Below are positions 35,701 to 49,000 of a stretch of DNA of 64,000 bases, one piece after another. A program made the position numbers and the translations under genes. Every line of letters starts with the position of its first letter. Within the stretch, counting starts at the first letter, position 1. The notes under the pieces were generated by a model. It saw only the letters and a list, made by a program, of their open reading frames with translations. It was not told the origin of the DNA and did no database searches. Source of the stretch: Balanoglossus misakiensis (taxonomy: Eukaryota > Hemichordata). Location: assembly GCA_040954595.2 (NCBI GenBank), contig CM082578.2:10726001-10790000 (forward strand). The letters run 5' to 3'.

Positions 35701-38226
35701 ACAAATGTATTCTGGTGTTCCCTTTGATCTTTTTATGATGTGCATAGTGCAATATCTGAAGAGAATCGCAGAAGAATACACTGGAGAGCTGCTGGTGGTC
35801 CCGGTTATTAACGCTTAAAACGTGAATCAGGAATCATTGACTGTGCAGGAAATCTGCAACACAGCGGTAAATCAGACATCTGCGCTCTCCCACAAATCAC
35901 TTTTTGTTTTCTCGTTCTTCACGAGATCCGTTCCAAGCTAATGCAAGGCAGCAATGAAGTGTTGTCATGAGAGAAACCAGACCTGCCTCAAGCGATGGAG
36001 AATTGAAATGTTCATCGTGTAACTGAGCTGCGGCTCAAATATCCTAAACATTTGACCAGATTGTTGAGAATTGACAACTTGTTTGGTCAATGAAGGCCAG
36101 AATGCATCAAAATACATGTACACATAGTCTGTGACATGAGACAGTGTAAATGCACCAGTGCGACTATTACAGTGGACATGGTATGAAAAATGCATAGGAA
36201 AACTTAATGAGTGTACTACTGATAAAGGAATTGATTGCTGTGAGAATGTTCCTGTATGGGCATCATTTAATTGATGTGGCCATCCTGCAAATCCATTTTG
36301 ATGATTTCACACGGAAATATCTACCGCCAGACACCAATTATCAGAGATTTCTTGTAGGCGCGTAGAACGTCCTGTGGTGTTCCTGTAGTGCGGACACTTG
36401 AATAGAAGGAGCGAGCCCAGTGGAATCAATCAAAGGTTCAAGCCATGCGCTGTGTATCATTACACCCAGGCCCCCACCCTCACCCCCGCCCTCTGTCAAG
36501 AATTTGGCAAGATTATGAGTAAAAACCAGTCAGTCATATTTTTTTCAAGAGAATAACATAACCACACTGGTTTGCTGTGGGGGAGAAAAAGACATGGGTA
36601 TCCATGGTAACAGTGTCATCGATTTAAACACACGTAGGCCTCAACCCTGTGGTGACTTGTATTTCATTTGGCATATCAAGAATTGTGTGACTTTGCAAAT
36701 AAAAAAGTATAGCCTATTGATACAATTGAGCCTTTAGTGTGTAATTTCATTGAATATCACGTCAGGGAGTGCGTGCGCCTGATGTTATTTCACCAATTCT
36801 GCCCTGTGGGAGTTTATCTGTGTTCTTGTTACCTTTATGATTTATCATCCTGGGCAGAAGAGAGTGAATGAAGCTAATGATGGCTTATCAGAGGCACATC
36901 GAATGCTATCATTAGCGTTTGCGTGGGGATCGCAGTGACATTTGCCAATTCTCAATAGACTGTTTTGGGCATATCGTGATGTCATTTTCCGGGCCACCGC
37001 AGTTGCTGTTGCAAGAGTCTGTTATTATCCATCAGGTGGGGATCCATCGCAAAATTGGCCTTTTTTGTACCTACAGTGAGAAATGGGAATAAAACTGTTA
37101 ATGTGTCTGGTTTGGTAGTTTCTACAGTCATGATTGGCTGTGCCGCTGAGTCCAGGTCTTCAAACATAATCCTGTGGTAATCTAGAAACTTGGCTTGTGA
37201 TACCTGCAAACACATAATCACAGAGCAGCCCCGGTGCGATAGACAGTTGACGTGCAGCATGGGTGTCCCATTGAAATCAATTACGGTGTATGATCCTTTG
37301 TTAATAGGATATATGATAATAGCACAGGGGATTACGGTAGTTGTGTTGTAATTTCCCTATCACGGCTACCACTGACTGAGTATAATAGTCTTGGTCCAAT
37401 TTGTCTAGCATGGAGACACTATTAAGATTTCAGACATAGGAAGCCAGGTGCGCAGATGGCATCAAGATAGTTGTAGTTGGATCCGTTTTATCTGCATCAG
37501 TTTGCACAGTGACTCACTTTTTCTGCGATCAGGTGTTTGTGGCTCTCAAATTGCACTAAAGTTCCAGAACATGTTGGAGACAGCCTGGGAAATTTGAGAG
37601 TTCTGACTGATTCAAGTATGATAACAAAATGTGATCAGGTGGACTCCCCCCCCAAAATAGTCTCACAAAGTTCAGATTAAGGATGTACGATCGGTAAACC
37701 TGAAAGTATTGCCATTTCTTTTAATTTATATAGAATTTTGGATTCTATTTGTATATATAATGAAAACCGCACATGCTTTCGAACTACAAGGCTATGAATT
37801 TAGTTGACAATTGAAGATTGGTGGGGAGAGTTAGTACTGGCTGGCACTCTAATTCAGATCGACAAACAAAAGTTGTGATGTGGGGTTGGAGCGTGTGTAT
37901 GATGTGAATTCTGATTAAAGTGTTAATTGATTTTCGTCAGATCGATGCCGGAAACGCCGCACTTGTTTTTTTTTTTTTTACAAGATTTTCGGTGTTGGAA
38001 AGCCATCCTGTGGAGTAACTAATCGATTTGTCTGCTGCGAAGAATTTTTGTGTTGCAATGTATCTGTTTTGATTGTAGATCTGATGGACATGTATGAGGT
38101 AGGAGGCAAATAATTCATTACAGAACAGCTTTTCAACATTGGTGATATGTCATTGACACAATAAACTCATTTCTGTAATTGAAGTTTTATCCCTGGAGTC
38201 AAATTTTAATGGATTAAGCAATTATT

Positions 38227-38241
38227 GGGGGGGGGGGGGGG
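38227..38241. repeat. Poly-G tract (15 G)
   Basis: An uninterrupted G run in non-coding DNA. Confidence 0.95.
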
Positions 38242-39222
38242 TGGTGATATTCTGATACCATGAGTGATGTGCATAAAATAAAATAAACCAAAAGACAGAC
38301 TCAAAATGAGTAAAATCTGAAATTATTCAGAAGATAAAACTGTTCCAGAAAATATTAATTGGTGATGTCTGTAGACAACACAAGAAATGGCAAATGAGAA
38401 AATGGCAAATAGCTTGCTCAACATTTGTAATTGACATAGGTCAGGTTGACATCAACTTTGGTGTGATTTTAGAATGCGAAATGATGTTTGTCATGGGGTC
38501 GCCATGAATTTACATGAACAGTGGCTTATAAAAGCAGTCTTGATAAAAAGGGTGTTCATGGATTGAATTTTAAATTATAGAAAGTCGGAAAAACCGTCAT
38601 CACGTCTATCTGCTGATCATCCATGCATGTTTTGCAGTTGGGCAAAGTTCATTTTATCCTTCAGGTAAATTACTCCCTGTCTGAAATGGCAACTTTGTTG
38701 ACAAATGAACGCTTGGTAAAACAGCAGTAGGAATGCTAATATAAGATTCACTGGAAAAAAATTAAAGTTTCATCTTTTTATCCACATTTGGCAGTGGAAA
38801 ATACATGTAATATATCACATGCTGTATTCTGCAACTGATCAGATCGGTTGATTTGTTCTTGTCCTGCCATCGTCCGTCATCATTAACAAACCACTGATCA
38901 TATTGCTTTGATACTAGTAAAACAGGTCACTAGAGATGACCTATGTCAGATTTGTTTGTATGTTCCAGTTTCATGTACATGCCTTCCTGCAGACACCCTG
39001 ATTCTGATTTCTTCAAATTAACAACACCATAAACAGCCATTTCATTAATTTCTAGTTTTTGACGTAAATTCTATCCACTAAATCTGGTCATTATTTATTT
39101 TTTAAACACCTCTGTTAGCTGCATGTAGGTCACTTAATGTTTTGATTTTGACAATAAGTCAGCTGGTGTGAAAAATAATGTGATGCGGTGATTTAATTCC
39201 AAGTCCCTCCACACCACAGGTT

Positions 39223-39241
39223 GGGGGGGGGGGGGGGGGGG
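39223..39241. repeat. Poly-G tract (19 G)
   Basis: The longest G run in the window. Confidence 0.95.
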
Positions 39242-40259
39242 ATGGTTGTATGTATATATTTTTCCAAAATCAGGGCAGTTTATTAGCAAGCGATTCATTG
39301 ATGATTTACATTATATCATGTTGACCACGATCATTCTGTCAGTCCTTCTTCATGTAAAGAATTGTATACTTTAATGAAAATAGATTACATACATGTACGC
39401 CGTAAAGTTGAGTTCAGCGTAACCTCATTTCATCTACAGTATATCAAACTTTCGCTATACGATTAAACCCTGTATGAATTTTGATTCAGGAAGTTCAAGC
39501 AGTTAAATTTGTTTAACTGGGTTGTGTTGCTCGCAGTTACCATGACAACATTTCTGAGCCAGCACTCACAGTGATTTGTTTTTGCACGAGGCTTTAAAAT
39601 CCTACGTATACATTGACATACATGTATCCTTTGAATTATTGCCCAAGCGTTGTGTCAGTCAATTTCATATCCCGGCATTTAAGTGTGATTTATTGCAGGG
39701 CTTTCATTTTACAGCGCAGTGTTGGTATGGTGCTATTACTCTAACCTTTCTTCAAGTGTGGCATGTGCCTCGATTGCTGTCTGTCAGTGAAATATCGTTT
39801 TTGTTGTGCCTTTGACGTTAAAGAGCTGTGGCTGTGTACGGCAGGATGAAAACAGCTAAAATAACTATAAATTATGGAAATTAGTACTTCGGAAATATCT
39901 GGAGGAAGTAAAGCAATAGGAAAGTGTTAATTTTGCAACTTTTTAAATTTTCTATCAAAATTTAAAGCGAAATTGTTGCAAATGAGAAAAAATGTTCATG
40001 GGGACCAGTAATGTAGGAAAATATGACTGCTCAAATAAGGGAATTTCAATATACAACTACATGTACATGTGTTGTGGTGCATAATTCCATTTTGAGTGTT
40101 TGCTTTCTGCTGTGGTACAATTAACCAATTAAAATCTTGTTAATTGTAATGAACACCATGCTAGTGCCCAGTATCACATTTTCAACCGGCATCATGTTGG
40201 TATTGCTGTTTTGTCCATTAGCTTTTTTTCATATCCCTCTTCCCTTTGATGACCCTCTG

Positions 40260-40273
40260 GTTGCCTTGGTAAC
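40260..40273. promoter_or_regulatory. Perfect X-box (RFX-type site)
   Basis: GTTGCCTTGGTAAC fits the RFX consensus GTTRCC-NN-GGYAAC at every fixed position. It lies about 2.6 kb before the first recognised exon of the PDZ/death-domain gene. Confidence 0.5.
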
Positions 40274-40554
40274 CTGAGCAATAGTACACATTAAATAGTA
40301 AACGGTAACAGCCAGTGATCAGTGATTGCTGGAAATATGACTTCTTTACGGTATATACGTTCCATTGAGGTCAGTTGAATTATTTAGTAATCCCAGTTGA
40401 AGACATTGTTTTTCCTTCCAACAAATTGAAGAAGTGTCTATGAATTATTTACTGCTCGCTCTTATTCATCTGAGAAGTTCAGCTATTGTTCTGGAAAATA
40501 ACAGTGAGAAATGTGCATTATTATATCCATCTGTAAATCTGTTAAGTCGTCAAT

Positions 40555-40800
40555 TAAACCCAGCCATTAATCCATCCACTAATCAATTTATTAAATTTTG
40601 TACTTCTCCGTTCCATTCCATCTATCAATCCGCCAATTCATCCATCCATCCATCCATCTATACACCTGTCCACACATTTTAATCCATCAATTAATTTATC
40701 TGCTCTGCAATTAATCCTGCCATTAATCCATCAATTAATCTACTCATTACTCTATCTACATTGTATCCATCCATCTATCCATGCATACACCAACCCAACC
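40555..40800. repeat. Degenerate ATCC-rich simple repeat
   Basis: The stretch has repeated ATCCATC, CCATTAATCC and CATCCATCC words, with a perfect CATC run near 40638-40658. Confidence 0.75.
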
Positions 40801-42871
40801 TGCCACACCACTCCTCTTGACTATTCCACTTATCCGTACCATCTGTACTAAGGCATCCACAACCACTCACCACTGTCTCTCACACTGTCAGTGTCAAGCA
40901 GCAAACCCACTGACCAATTGAATTTAAGTGCAGTGCATAGATCTAAACAGACAGACACACAGGCAGAATCCAATGTACAAGCCCCTCTTTGAGGGCTCCA
41001 CATGATGGGGACTTACATTTTCCCTCCCTGCTCACTCTATCTACTGATGTATTCCTTGATAATGGACTCCCAGTACATTACAAAAAGATACAGCTGCATT
41101 CTCTCCCGCGGCGCAGCTCAATTGGGTTATCTGTGACGTTATCAGAAATTGAAATCAACAAAAATTGAGCCGATGTGTACTTTTAGATATGGGTCTTATG
41201 TAAAAGAAATACAGTCTGATGCAAACAGTTCTTATCAGTGAAAATTGAGTTCAGACACAGTGGTAAACCCAAAGCGGCATTTACACAGACTTCTTTTATA
41301 TAGAACATATAAAATGCTGACAAAAATTGACTTCCATGGTGCAGAATGTTTAAAAATGTTCATACTGTAAAGTGTAATGTCAGCTGGGCTGTATTCTGGT
41401 CTTTTCTAGTGCTGGATGGACATTGGTACTGCTAATTCTACTAGTAGATTGAGAATTTTTAATGAAACAAAAAACAAAAACAGGGAAAGAATAGATGTGT
41501 AAAATCTGATACGGGATGGAAGGGAATCTCTGATGAAAGCTTGCCTCCAGTCGCAGACAGGAAATCATTTTGTATCAGGTCTGAAATCCAAACCTGTACA
41601 ATTCTCAATTGCCACATCTGTATGGTGAGATTGATGGCTGTGTGTTGTAGATTCGAACTGTACTGTTTCGGTTCTAGTGGGTTTAGAAACGTGTTGTTGA
41701 CCCCTGCCTGTTTCATCCTGAACGTTTTCAGTGTCGATTGTGGAAAAGTGATTATAGTCGGAGAAGTTTTTTGTAACGGAATTGATGGAAATTGACTTCT
41801 CTTTTTATTGCGTCTCACTTGCGATATTATAAAAATTTATATCCTCTGCATGTTGTCTACGCAAGGGTCTTGGTGTGTGACACCGGCCTCGTTCTGAGAT
41901 GTTTTAGCCGTTTTCTAACAAAAGCGTAAAACTGTCGTGAAGATTTGAGTAATCCTGTCATAAGAGTTCCGCCAGGATGCATTAAAAACTGATCAGGGAA
42001 GACAAAGTCATCTTGTTGTGTGCAGATTCTGAGTCACATAAATTAATTCAAAGTAATAAGTAGTCCACTTTACAGCATGTGAAGTTCCGAACGGTGCCTT
42101 TTAATCCCCGCGTGGGAAGTCTGCCTTAATTAGTTACCTTGCTGTTCTGCTTAATGATTATAGAAACACCTAAAGCAATTTACTGCTGCGGTTTTTGGGT
42201 TCGAGATGCATAACCAGACCTTCATGGCATCCGGTGTCCATGGGTCGGCTGATTCTTTGTGTGTGTGTGTTTGAAAAAAACCCTGAATTCTACATGCACA
42301 CTGACGAAGTCGTCACAATTTCCATTGTGGAAATCAAATCAGAAGATTACATTAGGGCTACACAGTGCATTTATCACCGAGATTGAGAAATTGCAACTCA
42401 CTAGTGACTCCGGAGACGTCTACGAGGTTGTCTGGAGATTCTGCCTTCCTGATGGAGAACGCTTTAAGAAAATGCCGGCTACCCTGGCAATTTACCAGGA
42501 AGTGCTAGGTCTAGTTAACGTCAAATCATCGGGACTGGAGAGCCTCTCTCATCATGCATCCCCCTTTGGGATGTGCAACATCATTTATGTACATGCGCCT
42601 ATTACCAACATGACAGAGAGCTGCATATGAACTTGTTTTGATCCTGCATTATCGTATGATAATTTTCCAATTTGATCTCCCCGACATGTCCATAATCTCC
42701 CAACACTTGCGGTAGTTATTCACACTGTGAGGGCCTTTTGATCTTCTTCATTTTCCACACACGCACACTGCAGCTAGCCGCCACTGTCTATACGCACACG
42801 CCGTTTTCCTTCTCCCATCAATTTATTACCATTCTACCATCTTTTCTAACCCCTTTTCCTTCATTCCACAG

Positions 42872-43074
42872 ACTGTAGCCGCACACTACTATGAATATAT
42901 GGTGATCAGCAATCCACAAGCCGGGGCACGAAACACATTCCCACCATGGAAGAGGAACTGCTTGGGAGCATCCGGCAGAGCCCGGATGACTTTGTCTGGA
43001 GCGAGCCGCACCAAGTGGAGCTGATCAAGAACGATGAAGACAATAATCTCGGCGTCAAAGTTCGAACAATTCAG
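42872..43074 (+). CDS. PDZ-DD gene first coding exon
   Basis: The exon begins after a long pyrimidine tract and CCACAG acceptor, so an upstream non-coding exon must exist. It contains the Kozak ATG at 42946 and 43 codons. The end, HQVELIKNDEDNNLGVKVR, is the first strand and ligand loop of PDZ1. The donor is CAG|GTATTG. Confidence 0.8.
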
Positions 43075-46000
43075 GTATTGCAAAACTCTCATTAGTAGCT
43101 TTTTCCACTTTGATTGAGAAATCTCTTTTGCTGAATATTTCACTGTATGCTGTGTTACAGTATTTTCTGTCAGACAGCCAGCCTGCAGTCATGCAGTGGT
43201 GTTTTAGATTGCTTGTCATGTGATTTCATGGTGATTGGTCAAGGGTGAAAATCAAGGATGTTGGCATTCGAAGTGAAATTTCAGGTGGAGAGTATTGGAA
43301 ACCATCAAATGGCTAATTATAATTTTATTTGGCACATCCATCTCCCAGGAGAGAAGAACTTTCAAATCCAATGATTGTTCAAATGTAGACCAGCGGTAAA
43401 AGCAAGATTTATAGTAAGCTGGACATCCATTAATTAAGACAAGATGTTGACTGTTTGCTCTTCTCAAATTAAACCGTCTTTTAATTTGATTGTAGTCCAT
43501 CAACCCTCCGGGGAAATCTACGCTTAAAAGTTGTGACGTAAAAGTTGCATATCATCTTTCATGCTGTGGGTTCCCGTGAAATAAATATTTTAAGGCTTTT
43601 GATATTGACTGTATCTCTGCCAGTGTCTATTCTTGGTGAATGGGTTGTCATGACTACACATGTGTGTGTGGATAATGTAGATTCTGATATAAAAATGAAA
43701 CTCTGATCGTTTTTTTTGGCACCTGCAGTCAAATGTAAATGCTCATGAATGATAAACCAGAATTCACAAATGAAAATCAGATTGAGAAAGAGGTCGTCCA
43801 AATTGAGAGACTCAAGATTATTGTTAAAGTGAACCGACACCTTCCTTGTAGAGAGATTCTAATAAAATCTTTGTGAAAAACATGAGTGATTTGCGTCGTT
43901 TTTATTCACTTTCACTTATCGCGCAGCAGCGTAGCGTCGATCTCGATATGCAGTGTGACGTCACAAACTAGTCACCAGTAGCAGACGCCACCGTGCGCAC
44001 GCTAACGTACACAGACAGTTGACATGGGTGGCTGCCTCGCAAGTGGGAGCAAAAACAGAGTTGGCAAAAACACGGCGAAAGGTTTTATAAAAGTTCCCGA
44101 CCCTTCGGTGGACAGTCAAAATGCAAATCGAGCTGAAAAATGGGTGTCAAACATTGGCATATTATTTCGGTGCTTATTGCTGAGACAGATGATACTTTTG
44201 CTTCGGAAATGTTCGTGTTCAACTAGGCCCTATATCGTGAAGCATATTGCAAAAAAAAAAACTACACAGCAAAAATTGTCGAAACAGCCGGGGCTCCTGA
44301 TTTCCTTTGATCACCATATGACGAAACCGAATTTTTGGCACTGTAAATCAAAACTCTGATCGGAAGAAAGTAGTGTGGCGGAAATAGGCCTACTTGTGAA
44401 CACTGTTTTTGTCGCGTACCCAAGCTGTGAATGCATCGCAAAACCATTTCCAAAGACAAAAACGACCACGCGATATGGAGTTTTCAAACGAAGATATCGT
44501 CGGATTTTTGTACGAACCCGAATACAGCAGCGATGAGATGGTAGGCGACTCAAGTGAAACTGATTCCAATAGTACAGAGGCAAGTGTAGACAGCAAAGAC
44601 GATCGAGAAGAGTGATCGGCTTCGTCTTTCATCACGCTCATGGTGTAGCTGCGCTGCGGTAAATGCGAAGTTATTTCTACTGTCAAGGAATGCCGGTGCT
44701 GCCATGAAATAGATTTCTTGACAAGGCCGTTAGATAAAGACTTGAACGACATATCACGAAGCCATGCGATAATTTTTGACATTTAGTCACCCATGTCATA
44801 ATAGGGACCCTCGTGATTTCCCAAAAGAATAGAAAGTAAACCTATTGACACTCTCGCGAAAATGTCTACCACACGTGTCTACCATCCTTTACGTTGATCA
44901 ACAGCTGTGAAAAGATGCGGCTTTGTTGATCAAAGGGAGGCAGAAACTCCGATTGTTATGTTTCGAGTACATCTGTGGTGCTTCCAGATGGTAGAGGTGG
45001 TCGTTTTTGTCTTTGGAAATGGTTTTGCGATGCATTCACAGCTTGGGTACGCGACAAAAACAGTGTTCACAAGTAGGCCTATTTCCGCCACACTACTTTC
45101 TTCCGATCAGAGTTTTGATTTACAGTGCCAAAAATTCGGTTTCGTCATATGGTGATCAAAGGAAATCAGGAGCCCCGGCTGTTTCGACAATTTTTGCTGT
45201 GTAGTTTTTTTTTTGCAATATGCTTCACGATATAGGGCCTAGTTGAACACGAACATTTCCGAAGCAAAAGTATCATCTGTCTCAGCAATAAGCACCGAAA
45301 TAATATGCCAATGTTTGACACCCATTTTTCAGCTCGATTTGCATTTTGACTGTCCACCGAAGGGTCGGGAACTTTTATAAAACCTTTCGCCGTGTTTTTG
45401 CCAACTCTGTTTTTGCTCCCACTTGCGAGGCAGCCACCCATGTCAACTGTCTGTGTACGTTAGCGTGCGCACGGTGGCGTCTGCTACTGGTGACTAGTTT
45501 GTGACGTCACACTGCATATCGAGATCGACGCTACGCTGCTGCGCGATAAGTGAAAGTGAATAAAAACGACGCAAATCACTCATGTTTTTCACAAAGATTT
45601 TATTAGAATCTCTCTACAAGGAAGGTGTCGGTTCACTTTAAGGCCAGTACTTTTCAGATAAGCACCCATTTTTCCCCCTGGAATTGCTATTAAATCAGGG
45701 AGCTCTGAAATGCAAATCAAATATTTAAAACATAATTACTAATTTAAAATGTAGTTTTCATTGTGACAGAAAAGTAGGTTCATTTGATATTTTGTCTTGC
45801 TTGCTGATGAGGTGAGTTTCATTGACTCATTAATTATACATATTTTCAGGTAAGTGTATGAATACAACGAGACCAACAATTTTATCTCTTCCACTGATAT
45901 TTGTCTAAGAAGATTCAATTCTACTTCTGTCGTTTTCACAAAACCGTACAGACGTGTACATATATAGCTCTGTGTAATGAAAGCGATTGATCGCACTAAA

Positions 46001-49000
46001 TTTTGAGATGATCTTCATTAAATGATTATTGCTGAGAGAATAGACTCATTTATCACTCAAATTCAAGGCCGTGTACTTCATTTTAGAACTACAACAGTGA
46101 AACTTGCAATTACACAATTCATTGACGGATTTAGTCTTGGCTCATCTGATCCTAAAACATCAACGGAATGGACCTTATTGTGACAACATCTGTGCTCATT
46201 TTCCCAAGAAGAAAAAAGCAGGATGGGTATAAACTGAAAAATAAATCTCATAGCTAGCTGGTCATCACAGATTTGAGGAGGTTTAGCACGTCATCACAGG
46301 AGGGGGAAAAATCAGTCAGAGGAGACTTGAGACTTTTGCCGGTGATTTTCAAAGCACACTTAAACTGCTGTGTCACAGATGGCTGTGTTGTGTCTGAAGG
46401 TCGTTTCCTCTACTTGATGCGTGAAGATTTCACAGAATTCAAACAGATGTCGCGCCTCGACTGAAGCATTCACTTTTTTGGTTGTGTCTGAGCCACTAGT
46501 TTGTTGCGACCGAGCCTTTTACAATAATCAGCTGAAGTCGGGCAGATTACGGTAATGCTCTGTTACATCACATTGATGATCTCTGTCGATGAAATCATAT
46601 CCCCACTAGCTTCTGGTTAATGTACATGTATGTACAGGTAGAGTGTCGTCTTGAAAGGTGAGCAGGCTCTTAATCATCCCTCGACAAAGTGTCAGGGTGC
46701 CACACTTTTTCTAATTTGAAAATTATTATCTCAGCCGTACAGGGACACACAAAGACTTCTTTTTTTAACTTCTGCAGTGAACTGTGTACTTCATGTTTAC
46801 AAGGTGTAGGTGTAGTGGTAGTGAAAAAAACAATTGTAAGAACAGATTTGTAAGGGCCCTGATGTCAAAATTGTTTGTTCTGTTCCTTTCTCACTTGTAT
46901 AGAGGGTTTGTCTTAAGATGCCTTAACCTTGGTTGCCACTGTTTCACAGTGCATGGGTCCAACATCTTAATTCAGTGGGGTTGGACCACTGAGCTTGTGG
47001 TGAAAGGGTTAGGCTTTACATGCTTTACTTTCCCAAATCTCCATGTCAGCAGTTATCAATCTGCATCGTATGATCCTATATGTTTTAATACATGTATGCT
47101 AGAACGACTTCAGGTAAGATGCAGAGACTGCGTGTGCCATTGTATGTTGCTGTAATTCTGTGCTGACATTATCTCATCCTCATCATTGCTTGAAGCAGTC
47201 TGCAAAGCTTTTAAACCCATGTATTACAGTGAAACCATACTGCCTTTACTACTTCTCCATTCTGTCATTGTGATGTACTCCCCTTTTCTGTAGTGCCAAG
47301 CAATGTACATGTACGTCAGAGTAAATTTTCACTTGGAAAAGTAAAGTACACATGTATATCTGAATTGTTCACAGGCCTGTTCAATGTAATAATACGTGTA
47401 TAGAAATCGGGAGTACATAAATGACGAACGGAGGTCCCAATTGACGTAAGCACCCTATGTTTGGGGGTATTGCTGTTTAATATATGTGAACTGATCAGAT
47501 AAAATGTGGGTTCCACTTTGGAGTCAAACATTGTCATGTTTGACCATAGTTCGTTATGTATGCTACCGGTACATGCAGTAACATACATGTATGTGGATGT
47601 GACTCGGGTTGGAGATTTTCAGGCAGACCAGCCATTGAAATCAACACCCCCCTCTCAAAGTCTTGTGAAAGGTGGGTGAATTTGTGCAAACTTAGGAGGT
47701 GATGCCATTTAATGTGCAGAAAGACTCGTTGAGTGGGAGCTAATGGAGAACTGAAGGGGCTGTCGTATCGGTAATAATTTATAAGGCACTGGTAGGGAGA
47801 AAGGAAATGTTATCAAGCATTTGCCAGATACACATGCAGCGACAATTTCCTTTCATCATTTGAACACAAGTGGTTTTGTCTTGTGGGGGAGAATAGCTTC
47901 AGATGAAGCGCAGGTTTTGTTGTAGTTCAATTGTGATGCTCAAATTTGACACTATAAGTACAGCTTGGTTGCAGGCAAGTTCTCTGAACTACTATTTTTA
48001 TTCATACATTTTATGCGTCATGTACATGCATATAAGCTTTGTGATGCCTGCCTCATCAATTAATGAAGACAATCTTTTTTCTGCCGGTTTCATTCTGCAG
48101 GGACGGATAAATCCGGATAAAACGTACACACTGATTACGCAGGTGAGGCCGCAGTGTTCGGAGCAGAGGCGGGAGCAGCTGAATGCCGGGTACCGGATAG
48201 AGGCCGGCAACGGCGTGGACGTCACGCGCATGAACCAAGACCAGGTGTTGAGGACCCTGACGAGTTACAAAGATGGAGTCATGCGGCTGCTCGTCAGCTA
48301 CCCGCTGAGGCTCAAAGACAACATCCCGGGCGCGGCCGTCGACAACGACCCGGACAAAGTCGGCCCCATGGAATTCCCCGACAACAACTGCAGCAGCTCT
48401 CTGGACAACCAAGTCTCCACACTGGTCAAGGCCAACCTGGAGAGGTGCAAATCCGGCGAGAGCGAGCGCTCCGTGTCATTGAAGAGCACTTCCGATTCAG
48501 AGCAGCAGAGGCCGGCCGAAACCGGGGCGAACGCTCACAAGAAGGGATCAGGGGACTCCGCCGGGAATCCGACTTGCCCCGCCAGAAAGGACAGAAGACT
48601 GGTGAATTCCGTGACGTCCAAAACGGTCTACCAGAAACTGCACAACATGGACTCGGGAGACTCGGGAGACAGGGAGGTCGGTGGGAGGGTGCTGTCGAGA
48701 CAGGCAATGAAGCAGTTCTCCAACGACCCCTGCAGCAGCCCCAGTCACTCCTCCCAGAGTCTGCCAATAATACCCGTGTCGTCGCAGAGTTCCCCTACGA
48801 GAGCAGCATCCTCCCCCCGTCCCCCCATGCAGAGGGCGGTGTCTCTCTCCAGCCCCGATGAACTCTACGACATCACGCTGGAGGAGCCCCACCTCATCAA
48901 GTGGAACGCCCCTTCCCAGGGAATCGACATTGAGAGAGACGTAGACGGCAAGCTGGGATTCAGATACAAGGAAGTACAGGTGAGTCGAAGTTGCAATTTC

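Larger units (their letters stand above)
24510..42871. other. Long stretch without recognisable genes
   Basis: About 18 kb of AT-rich DNA. It may be intergenic or may contain 5' UTR introns of the PDZ/death-domain gene, because the first recognised exon of that gene begins at a splice acceptor. Frames stay under about 125 codons and show no domain. Repeats, MITE-like pieces and X-box-like sites inside it are listed separately. Confidence 0.5.
43824..45641. mobile_element. TTAA-flanked foldback transposon in intron 1
   Basis: TTAA at 43824-43827 and 45638-45641 flank inverted arms 43828-44469 (642 bp) and 44997-45637 (641 bp). By eye the arms differ only by one A in a poly-A run (11 versus 10). 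The ends read AGTGAACCGACACC. The loop is 44470-44996. TTAA duplications are typical of piggyBac and Kolobok superfamilies. Each arm carries a frame starting MGGCLASGSKNR and containing RAEKWVSNIG, which resembles a THAP zinc-finger N-terminus with the second Cys replaced by Ser; THAP domains occur in Kolobok transposases. No intact transposase is visible, so it is non-autonomous. The near-identity of the arms implies recent formation or gene conversion. In the pre-mRNA the arms would pair over about 640 bp. Confidence 0.85.

Noticed and set aside
36982-37260. 92-codon minus-strand frame preceded by a plausible acceptor
   Set aside because: No partner exons and no recognised domain; length is within chance for AT-rich DNA.
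42259-42630. 123-codon plus-strand frame just before the PDZ-DD first exon, locally GC-rich
   Set aside because: No recognisable domain and no shared frame with 42872 onward, which has an upstream in-frame stop. It might overlap a 5' UTR exon, but there is no evidence of coding.
46922-47017. Possible third copy of the TTAACCCTTTCACC MITE
   Set aside because: Ends are similar but the interior lacks GAGGTCCAACTTT and the right end is GGTTAG, not GGTTAA.
47903-48100. N-terminal extension of exon 2 of the PDZ-DD gene by read-through into the intron
   Set aside because: A clean TCTGCAG acceptor at 48100 interrupts it and the upstream PDZ strand is supplied by exon 1.
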